Of a DNA stretch of 64,000 nt, positions 34,908-42,904 are shown one piece after another (position 1 is the stretch's first letter; each line of letters starts with the position of its first letter). The translations under genes and the position numbers were made by a program. The DNA is from Enteroscipio rubneri (GTDB lineage Bacteria > Actinomycetota > Coriobacteriia > Coriobacteriales > Eggerthellaceae). The notes beneath the pieces are model-generated. The model saw only the letters and a program-made list of their open reading frames with translations. It had not been told where the DNA came from and searched no databases. Location: contig NZ_PPEK01000003.1 of NCBI RefSeq assembly GCF_002899715.1, positions 1 to 64,000 on the forward strand, written 5' to 3'.

Positions 34908-35612
34908 TCACTCTGCCAGCTTGAAGCCGATGCCCCAAACCGTCTCCAGGTAGGCGTCGGTGCCGGAGGGCTTCAGCTTGCCGCGGATGTTGCTCACGTG
35001 CACGTTTACGGCCTTCTCTTCCACGACGCAGTCTTCGTTCCATGCCGCCTGGAATAGCTCTCGCTTCGTGAACACCTTCTTCGGTCGGCGCACGAGCGCC
35101 TCCACGATGCCGTACTCCAGGCGTGTGAGCCTCACAGGTTCCCCGGCGGCTACGAGGGTGCGCGCTTCGGTATTGAGCACCCAGTCCTTGAACCGCAGCG
35201 TGGCAGAGGTGCACGTCGTACTGCGCGACGCATGGCGCAGCTGCACGGCGACGCGCGCGAGCAGCTCGTCGAGGTCGAAGGGCTTGGCTACATAGTCGTC
35301 GGCCCCCAGCTCCAGAAGCTCCACCTTGTCGCCCGGATCGGTGCGGGCCGACACCACGATGACGGGCGCATCGCTGTGCGCGCGGATCTCGCGCACGAGC
35401 TCCTCGCCGGAGGCGCCCGGCAGCATGAGGTCGGTGATGACGAGGTCGAAAGGTTCCTCGCCTGCGGTGGTGGCCGCTTTGAATACGAGGCGTGCCTCGC
35501 TTCCCGAGAACGCCTGCGTGCAGGCGTAGCCCGCCTTCGCAAGCGAGGCGGCCATCACGTTGTTGATGTCGATGTCGTCTTCGATGACGAGGATGCGTGC
35601 GCTGTTCTTCAT
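34908..35612 (-). CDS. OmpR-family response regulator of the ABC-exporter cluster
   Basis: 234 residues. Receiver domain: VIEDDID, phosphoacceptor Asp61 in VITDLMLPG, VVSARTDPGD and AKPFDLDEL. Winged helix: LTRLEYGIVEALVRRPKKVFTKRELF, VNVHVSNIRGKLKPSG, and a terminal VWGIGFKLAE. It heads the minus-strand cluster and probably controls it. ATG 35612 lies only six bases after a TACAAT -10 and has no Shine-Dalgarno sequence, so the message is probably leaderless. A long hairpin with a G-quadruplex-type loop lies about 65 bases upstream of the -10. Confidence 0.93.
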   Translation of the reverse strand: MKNSARILVIEDDIDINNVMAASLAKAGYACTQAFSGSEARLVFKAATTAGEEPFDLVITDLMLPGASGEELVREIRAHSDAPVIVVSARTDPGDKVELLELGADDYVAKPFDLDELLARVAVQLRHASRSTTCTSATLRFKDWVLNTEARTLVAAGEPVRLTRLEYGIVEALVRRPKKVFTKRELFQAAWNEDCVVEEKAVNVHVSNIRGKLKPSGTDAYLETVWGIGFKLAE

Positions 35613-35618
35613 ACGGCC

Positions 35619-35624
35619 ATTGTA
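35619..35624 (-). promoter_or_regulatory. -10 element (TACAAT) abutting the regulator start
   Basis: TACAAT on the minus strand, then six bases, then ATG at 35612. There is no ribosome binding site. Confidence 0.55.
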
Positions 35625-35687
35625 GCCGAATCGGAGTGCTGCCTGCGCAGCCCTGCAGCAGATGGAGAAGTTGTGCATGACGCCGCG

Positions 35688-35747
35688 GGCGCCGCGACCG
35701 TCGTGACGGGGAGGGAGGGAAGGGAAACGTCACGCAGTCGCGGCGCC
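35688..35747. repeat. Long inverted repeat with a G-quadruplex motif in its loop
   Basis: Outer arms GGCGCCGCGAC (35688-35698) and GTCGCGGCGCC (35737-35747) and inner arms CGTGACG (35702-35708) and CGTCACG (35728-35734) pair exactly. The 19-base loop is pure purine with G-runs of 4, 3, 3 and 3 (35708-35724) separated by one, one and two A. It lies in the 548-base gap between divergent regulator genes; it is not near a stop codon, so a terminator role is unlikely. Confidence 0.7.
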
Positions 35748-35983
35748 GTCGGCAGCGAGGGCTGACCGAACGGGCGTGGGCGCTATCCAAAACATGATGA
35801 AACGCCCGTGATACGTACAACTAGAGGAAGCGCGGCATCGGCGAGCGGGATCGCGGCGATGCTCCGAACTCCGAACGCAGCGGGGCTTTGCTCCGGACCG
35901 TTCATCCGCCGTATCGCACAACCCTGCTCCGTCGGCTTCCGCCATCATCGTATAGGCTCAACCCCTCTGCCCGGCAGCGAAAA

Positions 35984-36015
35984 GGCATCAAAACGGCATC
36001 ATATTCGGGTAAGAT
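35984..36015 (+). promoter_or_regulatory. Regulated promoter with tandem GGCATCA boxes
   Basis: GGCATCA at 35984-35990 and 35995-36001, an 11-bp period, covers the expected -35 region of a TAAGAT -10 (36010-36015). There is no -35 hexamer, as expected for a promoter switched on by an OmpR-type activator. The message would have a leader of about 140 bases before the regulator gene at 36161. Confidence 0.5.
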
Positions 36016-36104
36016 GTGCATACGCGCGGTGCCGAGCATCTGCGGAGAGAGGCATTGTGGTGTTCGCTGCGCTGTGTCGATGTCGGCGAAGCTCCGTTCC
36101 CTCT

Positions 36105-36118
36105 GCCGTTTTGATGCC
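36105..36118. repeat. Inverted copy of the GGCATCA box
   Basis: GCCGTTTTGATGCC is the exact complement of the 14 bases at 35984-35997. It lies 107 bases further on, inside the leader of the regulator gene. It may allow DNA looping or act as a roadblock for autoregulation. Confidence 0.5.
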
Positions 36119-36160
36119 GGCTCAGGGTAGAGTGGACGAGGGAGACGAGGGAGGTTGCGC

Positions 36161-36814
36161 GTGATCAAGATTTTGATCGTCGAGGATGAAAAGCCCATTT
36201 CGAACCTGATACGGTTGAGCCTGACCAAGGAAGGCTATTCCTGTTCATGCGCTTACGATGGCGACGAGGCTGCCGATATGCTGGAACGCGAGCGGTTCGA
36301 CCTCGTGCTCCTGGACGTCATGCTGCCGGAGATCGACGGGTTTGAGCTGATGGAGCTTATCCGGCCCCTTGAGGTTCCGGTCATGTTCATCACGGCGAAG
36401 GATGCGGTGGCCGATCGGGTGCGGGGCCTGCGCGCGGGCGCGGAGGACTATATTGTCAAGCCTTTCGAAATCGTCGAGCTGCTTGCAAGGATCGACGTTG
36501 TGCTTCGCCGGTACCGGAAGAACGAGTCGGTCATCGAAGTGGGCGGGTTGCACATCGATGTCGAGGCCATGCAGGTGCGCAAAGACGGAGCCGAAGTTTC
36601 ACTGACGAAAAAGGAGTACGATCTGCTGCTCTTGTTTGCCCAGAATCCCCATCGCGCCCTTTATCGGGAGACTATCTACGAGCGCGTTTGGGGAGGGGAG
36701 TACCAGTATGGCAGCAAGACGGTCGACCTGCACGTGCAGCGCTTGCGGAAGAAGGTGGGCTGGGAGGATCGGTTGCTGGCGGTGAACAAGGTGGGCTACC
36801 GGCTCGAGGCATGA
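36161..36814 (+). CDS. OmpR-family response regulator, VanR-like
   Basis: 217 residues from GTG 36161, behind GGGAGG. Receiver: IVEDEKPIS, phosphoacceptor Asp52 in LLDVMLPEIDG, FITAKDAVADRV and VKPFEIVELLAR. Winged helix: LTKKEYDLLLLFAQNP, TVDLHVQRLRKKVG, VNKVGYRLEA. It is followed at once by a full-length kinase, a small exported protein and a vanY-like gene, which suggests cell-wall or glycopeptide-type sensing (inference from context). The tandem and inverted GGCATCA boxes upstream are likely its own binding sites. Confidence 0.92.
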   Translation: MIKILIVEDEKPISNLIRLSLTKEGYSCSCAYDGDEAADMLERERFDLVLLDVMLPEIDGFELMELIRPLEVPVMFITAKDAVADRVRGLRAGAEDYIVKPFEIVELLARIDVVLRRYRKNESVIEVGGLHIDVEAMQVRKDGAEVSLTKKEYDLLLLFAQNPHRALYRETIYERVWGGEYQYGSKTVDLHVQRLRKKVGWEDRLLAVNKVGYRLEA

Positions 36815-36815
36815 C

Positions 36816-38216
36816 GTGAAGTTCCGGTTGAAGATAACGCTGTGTATGCTCGGTCTGCTCTCCGTATTATTCGGAGTGGGAGGCGGCCTGCTGATCACGC
36901 TCTCGTTCCACGATTCGCTCGAGCGCGAGGAAGCGTCCGCATACAATGCCTACCAGATGGTGCTCGGCACCCTCCAGATCGTAAACGCTGCCTCCGAGCA
37001 GACGGACTACGCCGACGTCTCCGAAACGCTCAGGCAGCTTTCGGAGCAGAACGAGGGATCGTGGAGCGCGCTGCGCCTTTACACCGCATCCCAGACCGTC
37101 TACGAACACGACGCCGCCGACCTCGATCGTCCTGACGAGCTGCCGGCGCTCGGCAGCTGTTCGATGCGCCATGCGACCACGGATGGCGACGGGCATCTGC
37201 TGGCTCTCTCGGGAGCGCTCGAGGCGGATGACGAGACGCTGTATCTGGATATGGCGTTCGATGTATCGTCCCTCTTCGAGGCGCGCCAGGCTCAGCTGTG
37301 GACCTACCAATGGGTGTTCCTGCTCATGGCCGCCTTGTGTGCCGTGCTTTCGTACACGCTTGCGCGCGTGCTCACCGCGCCGCTCGTACGCCTATCCGAG
37401 GCGTCGCGCTCCATTGCAGCGGGCCAACTGTCGACTCGCGTGCGCGTGCGGACCGAAGACGAGGTGGGCCTCGTTGCCCGCGACTTCAACGCCATGGCCG
37501 AGGCCATGGAGGAGAATGTCTCCCGTCTCGAGGAGGCGGCGGCGCGCCAGGAGCGGTTCATGGGCAGTTTCGCCCACGAGGCAAAGACACCGCTGACCTC
37601 CATCATCGGCTACGGCGACCTCATCAGAGGCCAGGTGCTCAATGCGGAGGAGCAAACGCAGGCGGCCGACTACATCGTCTCGGAAGGCAAACGGCTGGAG
37701 AACCTGTCCGCCAAGCTGCTGGAGCTGCTCGTGCTGAAACGAGAGGACGTCTCGCTCTCGGCGGCGTCCCCCTCGGCGCTCGTCCAGGGGCTCGCCGCGC
37801 GTTGGGAACCCCTGTACCGCGCGCAGGGGATCGAGCTGTCGTGCGAATGCGAGGAGGGATGGTGCATGCTCGAGCCCGACTTGGTCAAGTCGTTGCTCGT
37901 CAACGTATGGGACAACGCCCGCAAAGCGATGGACGGGCGCAGCGGCAGCATACGCGTGCGGTGCGAGATGCTGGTCGACGGCTGCAGGCTGTCCGTGAGC
38001 GACGACGGGCGCGGCATTCCTCCCGATGCACTCGAGCATCTCGATGAGGCGTTTTTCCGCGTGGACAAGTCGCGCGCCCGCGCGCAGGGCGGGGCGGGAC
38101 TCGGGCTGTCGCTGTGCCGAGAGATCGTCGACGTGCACGGCGGCTCCCTGCGCTTCGAAAGCAAGGTCGGAGAAGGCACGACCGTGATCGCCGAGCTGAG
38201 AGGAGGCGCGGCATGA
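36816..38216 (+). CDS. Sensor histidine kinase with extracytoplasmic domain and HAMP
   Basis: 466 residues. TM1 at about 6-28, an extracytoplasmic domain of about 125 residues, TM2 at about 165-187, a HAMP linker (LTAPLVRLSEASRSIAAGQL, then EDEVGLVARDFNAMAEAM), the H-box SFAHEAKTPLTSIIGYGDLI, the N-box VNVWDNARKAM, and G-boxes SDDGRGIP and GGAGLGLSLCREIV. It starts at GTG 36816, one base after the regulator stop. Unlike the two other kinases in the window it has a real extracellular sensor domain. The partner is the regulator upstream; the exported protein that overlaps its stop may be an accessory. Confidence 0.93.
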   Translation: MKFRLKITLCMLGLLSVLFGVGGGLLITLSFHDSLEREEASAYNAYQMVLGTLQIVNAASEQTDYADVSETLRQLSEQNEGSWSALRLYTASQTVYEHDAADLDRPDELPALGSCSMRHATTDGDGHLLALSGALEADDETLYLDMAFDVSSLFEARQAQLWTYQWVFLLMAALCAVLSYTLARVLTAPLVRLSEASRSIAAGQLSTRVRVRTEDEVGLVARDFNAMAEAMEENVSRLEEAAARQERFMGSFAHEAKTPLTSIIGYGDLIRGQVLNAEEQTQAADYIVSEGKRLENLSAKLLELLVLKREDVSLSAASPSALVQGLAARWEPLYRAQGIELSCECEEGWCMLEPDLVKSLLVNVWDNARKAMDGRSGSIRVRCEMLVDGCRLSVSDDGRGIPPDALEHLDEAFFRVDKSRARAQGGAGLGLSLCREIVDVHGGSLRFESKVGEGTTVIAELRGGAA

Positions 38217-38956
38217 AAGCGGTGCGCGCTCTGCCCGTCCTGCTGACCGTACTGGTCGTTGCCGTGGGCGCCTGCATCCCCCTGTTCGCTTCTGCGGCCC
38301 TGGACCGTCAACTCGAACACGAGACGAAGCGGTGGGAGGATACGAGCGTTTCATTGGTGCTCTCGCAGGAGGGCGATTTCTTCCAGACTTTGGAACTGTT
38401 CCGCTCCGACCACTCCCAGGTGGAGCTGTCGGAAGGTGAGGCCATGAACGCCGAAAAGGCCCAAGAGGCCGCTCGGTATGCCGCCGCTTTGCTCGCCCTC
38501 GGGATTCCCATGGAGGAAGAGCCGAGTGTCGTGCCGATGCTGTTCGCGAGTTCGGGCGCCCCGGTGTCCTCCGGTATCTTCTGGTGCTGCACATGGGGCG
38601 AGAAAGACAAGCAGGCTCAGCTATGGATCGACGATCAGAGCGGCCGCATGGTGGCGCTCGAAAGCCCGATTTCCCCTTCCGAGGTCTACGCGTCAGACAG
38701 CCCGTTCCACGAGGCGGCGTTCAACGTGCTGGAATATTGCCAGACCCAGTATCCGATCGATTCTCTGGACTATGAGATCAGCCAGGATGCCGCCGGAGAC
38801 GAAACGGCCGCCTCAACGGAGGACGCGGTCAGCGTCTCGAAAACGGGACGTTTCGCGCAGTACCTGGTGACCCTATCGAGAACGGTCGACGGTCGCACTG
38901 AATCGTGTCCTGTGCCCATGATGATTGACGGCGAGCAACTCTTCTTCAATCTGTGA
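38213..38956 (+). CDS. Exported/anchored protein linked to the VanRS-like system
   Basis: 247 residues. The N-terminus MKAVRALPVLLTVLVVAVGACIPLFASAA is a signal peptide or anchor (quoted: VLLTVLVVAVGACIPL is the hydrophobic core). No cysteine sits in a clear lipobox. The body is acidic with predicted alpha/beta content and a WCCTWGEKD segment. I do not recognise it. It overlaps the kinase stop (ATGA), so it is made together with the kinase and is a good candidate for a periplasm-side sensor or modulator. Confidence 0.72.
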   Translation: MKAVRALPVLLTVLVVAVGACIPLFASAALDRQLEHETKRWEDTSVSLVLSQEGDFFQTLELFRSDHSQVELSEGEAMNAEKAQEAARYAAALLALGIPMEEEPSVVPMLFASSGAPVSSGIFWCCTWGEKDKQAQLWIDDQSGRMVALESPISPSEVYASDSPFHEAAFNVLEYCQTQYPIDSLDYEISQDAAGDETAASTEDAVSVSKTGRFAQYLVTLSRTVDGRTESCPVPMMIDGEQLFFNL

Positions 38957-39002
38957 TGACGTTCCGATGCCGCTCGGCTGCCGAACGGACGCGATGCTTT
39001 TC

Positions 39003-39008
39003 TATCAT
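39003..39008 (+). promoter_or_regulatory. -10 element (TATCAT) of vanY-like gene
   Basis: TATCAT 31 bases before the start at 39039. No good -35 is visible, so an activator may be needed. Confidence 0.4.
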
Positions 39009-39038
39009 AGCGAATGTTGTTGGTAGAAAGGTGAGCGC

Positions 39039-39848
39039 ATGAACAGAACGACGCGACGATTCGCACCTCGGCGGCGCGCTTTGAGGCCCGTTCGCCCGCG
39101 CCGCCGCGCTCTCGCACGGCTGGTGGCGGTATACATCCTTGTGGTGGGCTGCCTGTTCGCAGGCCTGCGTCTTGCGGACGGAGCGCTTGCGGCGCAGCAG
39201 GACGAGCGGCCTGCTGCACAGACCGCGGGCCAGGAAGCAGAGGCGCGAAAGACCGGCTACGACGGACCCTCGAGCGCCGGCGACTGGAATCTGGTGCTCA
39301 TCAATCGGGACAACCCGCTTCCGGAAGGATACGAGGTGACGACCGCGCCGTTGGCGGGCGGCCAAGCCGTGGACGATCGCTGCCTTGCCGACCTGCAAGC
39401 TATGATGGATGATTGCCGAGCTGCTGGGCTCGAGCCGGTCATCTGCTCGTCCTACCGCACGCAGGACAAGCAGCAGGAGCTTTTCGACGAGCAGGTTCGA
39501 ATACTGGAATCCCGAGGACTCTCAGAAGGGGAAGCACGGGCGAAAGCGGGTACGTCTGTCGCACTTCCTGGCACAAGTGAGCATCAGCTCGGTTTAGCGG
39601 TGGATATCGTGGACGCTCGCAACCAGCTTCTGGACTCAAGCCAGGAGAGCATGCCTGTACAGCAATGGCTGATGGCGAACAGCTGGTCATACGGATTCGT
39701 CCTGCGGTATCCTTCGGACAAGAGCGATGTAACCGGCATTATCTACGAACCCTGGCACTATCGCTACGTGGGAAAGCCCGCCGCGCGCGAGATGCACGAG
39801 GCGGGCCTGTGCCTAGAGGAGTACCGGGCGCTCGTATCGGGTTCGTGA
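39039..39848 (+). CDS. VanY-like D-alanyl-D-alanine carboxypeptidase (M15 family)
   Basis: 269 residues. A strongly basic N-terminus (about 1-25) and one helix (about 26-47) export or anchor the protein. The M15 zinc peptidase core has CSSYRTQDKQQELFDEQV, the SEHQLGLAVDIV motif (His and Asp zinc ligands) and EPWHYRYVG (catalytic/zinc His). It removes the terminal D-Ala of peptidoglycan stems and, in enterococci, lowers glycopeptide binding. GAAAGGTGAG precedes ATG 39039. Its position after the regulator-kinase pair resembles vanRS-vanY, but no vanHAX-type ligase is present here. Confidence 0.92.
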   Translation: MNRTTRRFAPRRRALRPVRPRRRALARLVAVYILVVGCLFAGLRLADGALAAQQDERPAAQTAGQEAEARKTGYDGPSSAGDWNLVLINRDNPLPEGYEVTTAPLAGGQAVDDRCLADLQAMMDDCRAAGLEPVICSSYRTQDKQQELFDEQVRILESRGLSEGEARAKAGTSVALPGTSEHQLGLAVDIVDARNQLLDSSQESMPVQQWLMANSWSYGFVLRYPSDKSDVTGIIYEPWHYRYVGKPAAREMHEAGLCLEEYRALVSGS

Positions 39849-39866
39849 GCGATCTCGGCCGGATGT

Positions 39867-39890
39867 CCCGCCGCAGGCGCCTGCGGCGGG
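39867..39890. terminator. GC-rich perfect palindrome between convergent genes
   Basis: CCCGCCGCAGGC followed directly by GCCTGCGGCGGG, 12 bp per arm. It lies between the vanY-like gene and the convergent 39954 gene. There is no U-tract. Confidence 0.6.
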
Positions 39891-39953
39891 TCCTCGCCGT
39901 TTCCCGCGCTCGCGGCCAGCGGCAAAGGAGCGAAGAACCCTTACCGCCGCATC

Positions 39954-40385
39954 TTAGAAGAGGCGCCCGCTCCGTTCCATGGAGAGGACGGCCTTGACGC
40001 CGACGAGAGCGCATGCCGCGACCACGATAGCTCCCGCCGCCCCGCTCGCGATGAGCCGCACGGGGCATGAGTCGAAGGGCGAGCGGTCGTAGATGTAGAT
40101 GGCCGAGCTGCCCTCCTCTTCGCTGTCGATGTCGTCCCCTGCACCGGACGGATCCCTATCGTCGGCCTGGCGGTGGTTCTCCGTTGCGGGCGCTGCGGAC
40201 TCGTCGTTGGACGTACCGGGCGAATCGTTGCGGCGATCGGCTTCGATCTTCTCGGGCTCGCCTTCCGCCTTTCCTCGATGCTCCTCTTCGGTATTCCTGG
40301 TCTCGCCGTCGCCCATAAGGGCGTCCATGCCGCGTCCCAGCGCTCCGGGCCGCGTGCTGCTGTCTTTGGTTTCCTTTGAGCTCAT
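39954..40385 (-). CDS. Tail-anchored acidic protein with a ParB-like N-terminal motif
   Basis: 143 residues from the start at 40385, with AAGGAG upstream. Residues 14-26 read GALGRGMDALMGD, which closely resembles the ParA-activating N-terminal peptide of chromosomal ParB proteins (pattern GLGRGLDALL). Residues 27-95 are acidic, charged and probably disordered. Residues about 110-133 form one membrane helix followed by a short basic tail. There is no ParB CTPase or helix-turn-helix domain. It could tether or stimulate a ParA/MinD-type ATPase at the membrane (inference). No such ATPase gene is adjacent. An upstream in-frame start is possible. Confidence 0.6.
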   Translation of the reverse strand: MSSKETKDSSTRPGALGRGMDALMGDGETRNTEEEHRGKAEGEPEKIEADRRNDSPGTSNDESAAPATENHRQADDRDPSGAGDDIDSEEEGSSAIYIYDRSPFDSCPVRLIASGAAGAIVVAACALVGVKAVLSMERSGRLF

Positions 40386-40619
40386 ATGCACTCCTTCGCT
40401 CTCGATCATCGGGCGCCGCCTTCTCGGCTGCGCTTCGACGGAAGAGGGATCCGGGGCGCGGCCGGTCCCGTCGGACGAGGCTTCAGGCGGCAAGCACAAC
40501 CGTACCTCGGGCGGGGAGGACTCGTTCTTGAAGCGTGCCGTCGCGTCGCCGCTGCGTGGGCGATCTGCAACGGGCGCGTCAGGACGGCGAGGCCTTCCTG
40601 CGCTTCGAGGGCGAAGCGT

Positions 40620-41228
40620 CTAGGCCGCGGCGAACTTCACGGCGCAGAGCGCTGCAAAGCACACGACGACGCTCGCTGCAAGTGCGTTCATGGCGCGCGG
40701 CGGCACCTTCGCCAGTGTCTTCTCGCAGAGCGGGTACACGCACCAGGTATAGAGCATGGCCACGGCGCCCAGCGCCATGTCGTTCACGAGCCACGCTTGG
40801 CCGAGCACGTTCAAGGGCAGCTGTGAGTTGTCCCAGAGCGGGAACTCGCCGGCGGTGTTGGGCTGGTTGAGCATGAGGCCCATGCCCAGCTCCATGACCA
40901 GGCACACTGCAATGGTGATCAGGTAGAACTGCGCGCCGGCACCGAACAGCGTGCGTCGGCGCGCCACGAGGCGCTGTTTGAGCGGCTCGAGCAAAAGCAC
41001 GCACACCGCGACTCCTACGCCGTAGACGAGGAACGGGTAGAACGGGTCGTCCCACACGAGCGAGTCGGCGTCTACAATGCCGAACAGGTTCATGAACGTG
41101 CAATAGGCGATCTCCATCCAATGCCCGATGACGCTGAACGCGCAGAAGTGCACGACGAGGTTGCGCCAGAACGAGAACGTGCCCGGCAAAACGCCATGAA
41201 GCTTGCGATCGTTCGCGAGATGCGGCAT
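40620..41228 (-). CDS. CmpB-like polytopic membrane protein (short form)
   Basis: 202 residues with about five membrane helices. It matches the C-terminal half of the next protein upstream: SFWRNLVVHFCAFSVIGHWMEIAYC here against GFWRNLIIYFCVFSVVGHWMEAGYC there (quoted: FCAFSVIGHWME and FCVFSVVGHWME), and MELGMGLMLNQP against IELAMGLMLNQP. This is the putative ABC-transporter type IV (CmpB-like, PF06541) family, whose function is unproven. It follows the larger paralogue by 15 bases on the same strand, so the two are co-transcribed and may form a heteromer. The 234-base gap up to the tail-anchored gene (40386-40619) shows nothing. Confidence 0.8.
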   Translation of the reverse strand: MPHLANDRKLHGVLPGTFSFWRNLVVHFCAFSVIGHWMEIAYCTFMNLFGIVDADSLVWDDPFYPFLVYGVGVAVCVLLLEPLKQRLVARRRTLFGAGAQFYLITIAVCLVMELGMGLMLNQPNTAGEFPLWDNSQLPLNVLGQAWLVNDMALGAVAMLYTWCVYPLCEKTLAKVPPRAMNALAASVVVCFAALCAVKFAAA

Positions 41229-41243
41229 GATCCTCCCGCAGGG

Positions 41244-42350
41244 CTAGCCGGACTCGGGCGCGGTGGGTTGCGCCTGCTGCGCTTGGGCTGCCGCAGCCTC
41301 CGCTTCCGCAGCAATCGTTGACGCGTCGAAGTCGGGCAGCAGGACGTTCACGCAGTAGAAGAAGAACAGGATGCAGAAGACGATGACCACGGCGACAAAC
41401 GCTACGTTCATGACGTCCTTGGAGAACCGTGCGAGGAACGTTTCCAGACCGGGGTAGACGACCCAGGTCATGAGCGTGGCCACGATACCGAACGCCACGG
41501 CGTTCTGTAGGCACACCTGGCCCATGAAGTTGCAGAACATGTCGCTGTAGTCCCACAGTGGGTACGCGCCGTCGGGGCCGGGCTGGTTGAGCATGAGGCC
41601 CATGGCCAGCTCGATGCCGGTGCACACGAGCGCGTTCACGACGAAGCTGAGCGCGAGCGGCAGCGCGTGGCCCTTGAGGTGCTTCTGCAGGAAGTTCTTC
41701 ACGGGGAACAGCAAGAGCACGCAGGCCACGGCCCCGAAGCCGTACACGCAGAACGGGTAGAGCCAATCCGACCAGATCTGAGAGTTCGGGTCGTAGATGC
41801 CGGGGATGAGCCCGAAGCGGATCAACGTGCAATAGCCCGCTTCCATCCAGTGCCCCACCACGCTGAACACGCAGAAGTAGATGATGAGATTGCGCCAGAA
41901 GCCCCATGTGCGCGGCCGGTAGAAGTCGATGTGGCGCTGGAGATCGGCGTGCTTGATCTCTGCCGAGAAGGGCTGGGTGAGCACGGCCTTGGCGCGGCGC
42001 GACGTAAGGAAGTAGACGAGCAGGATGATGTCGGACGATGACGCGATGAGCTGGCCGACGATGTCGAACTGCCCCATAGCTAGGTTGTAAGCGCTGCCCA
42101 CGACGATGTTGAACAGGCTGAACCCTATGATGAAGTGGCGTGCAAGGTGCTTGCGCTGCCAGATGAGCCAAAGACTCACGCCGTCGAACACAAGGTTGGC
42201 GAAGTCGAGCATCTCGCCGAAGCCCAACTCGTCGCCGCCCTTCACCACGAACACCAGAAGCGAGATGGTGAAGACGACATTGCAGGCGAAGAACACCTCG
42301 ATGAGGCGCATGAAGCCGAGCTTCTTCGGGTCGCTGAAATCCTTTGGCAT
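41244..42350 (-). CDS. CmpB-like polytopic membrane protein (long form)
   Basis: 368 residues from ATG 42350, chosen because GGAG lies eight bases upstream; ATG 42398, with a more distant GGAAGG, would add 16 residues. The N-terminal half (about 12-140) holds four helices not found in the shorter paralogue. The C-terminal half is the CmpB-like domain with FCVFSVVGHWME and AMGLMLNQPGPDG. The tail is Ala/Gln/Pro-rich. A consensus TATAAT (42444-42449, minus strand) serves the pair. The role is unknown; tandem CmpB-like genes are common in Coriobacteriia, and an envelope function is likely. Confidence 0.8.
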   Translation of the reverse strand: MPKDFSDPKKLGFMRLIEVFFACNVVFTISLLVFVVKGGDELGFGEMLDFANLVFDGVSLWLIWQRKHLARHFIIGFSLFNIVVGSAYNLAMGQFDIVGQLIASSSDIILLVYFLTSRRAKAVLTQPFSAEIKHADLQRHIDFYRPRTWGFWRNLIIYFCVFSVVGHWMEAGYCTLIRFGLIPGIYDPNSQIWSDWLYPFCVYGFGAVACVLLLFPVKNFLQKHLKGHALPLALSFVVNALVCTGIELAMGLMLNQPGPDGAYPLWDYSDMFCNFMGQVCLQNAVAFGIVATLMTWVVYPGLETFLARFSKDVMNVAFVAVVIVFCILFFFYCVNVLLPDFDASTIAAEAEAAAAQAQQAQPTAPESG

Positions 42351-42443
42351 AGACGGTGCTCCAATGCTCGCACAGGGGAGAAAATCGGTCTCGGCCATCG
42401 CCAGGTAAACCTTCCCTGTCCGCTCGGCGATGGGCCACAGGCG

Positions 42444-42449
42444 ATTATA
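42444..42449 (-). promoter_or_regulatory. -10 element (TATAAT) of the CmpB-like pair
   Basis: TATAAT on the minus strand, about 94 bases before ATG 42350 and 46 before ATG 42398. No clear -35. Confidence 0.5.
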
Positions 42450-42450
42450 G

Positions 42451-42904
42451 CGCGCCGTTTTCCCCGATGGCGCTCCATAGAAGAGGTTTAACCCACGGTT
42501 GCAGGTCGGGTTCGTGCGCGTGCGGCGCGTGTCGGGCTGGACGATGTACTGCGCGCGTCGCGAAAGCCGTACGGCTGCTCGGCGAGATGGGCGGCTGGCG
42601 GCCACTTCATGAGGACGCTCCAGAAGGTCTTCTCGATGCGTTCGACAGCCGACAGGTCCGCTTGGCCTGGCCCGGGTTGCAGGCGGACGAGCTGGTCGGC
42701 GCGAACGCAACCTTCGAGAGTCCTTTCGCCAACGAGATCGAAAGCGGCGGGCACGATGGCGTGGTTTTTGGCAATGCCGGCGAAGCCTGCGCAGAACATC
42801 GAAGGACGCTCGCCGGGCCTCGAGGTGCCCATGCTTGCGCAGTCCGCGGTCATCCTAGCCGTGGCGCTGGGAGTGGGGCTTGGGGCGTCGGCGTTCCTGC
42901 GGCA
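42451..42904. other. Intergenic stretch without a supported gene
   Basis: About 450 bases between the CmpB-like promoter and the vanZ stop. An open minus-strand frame at 42488-42853 has no recognisable domain and no good ribosome binding site. The plus-strand frames are equally unconvincing. I see no repeats or RNA gene here. Confidence 0.4.
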
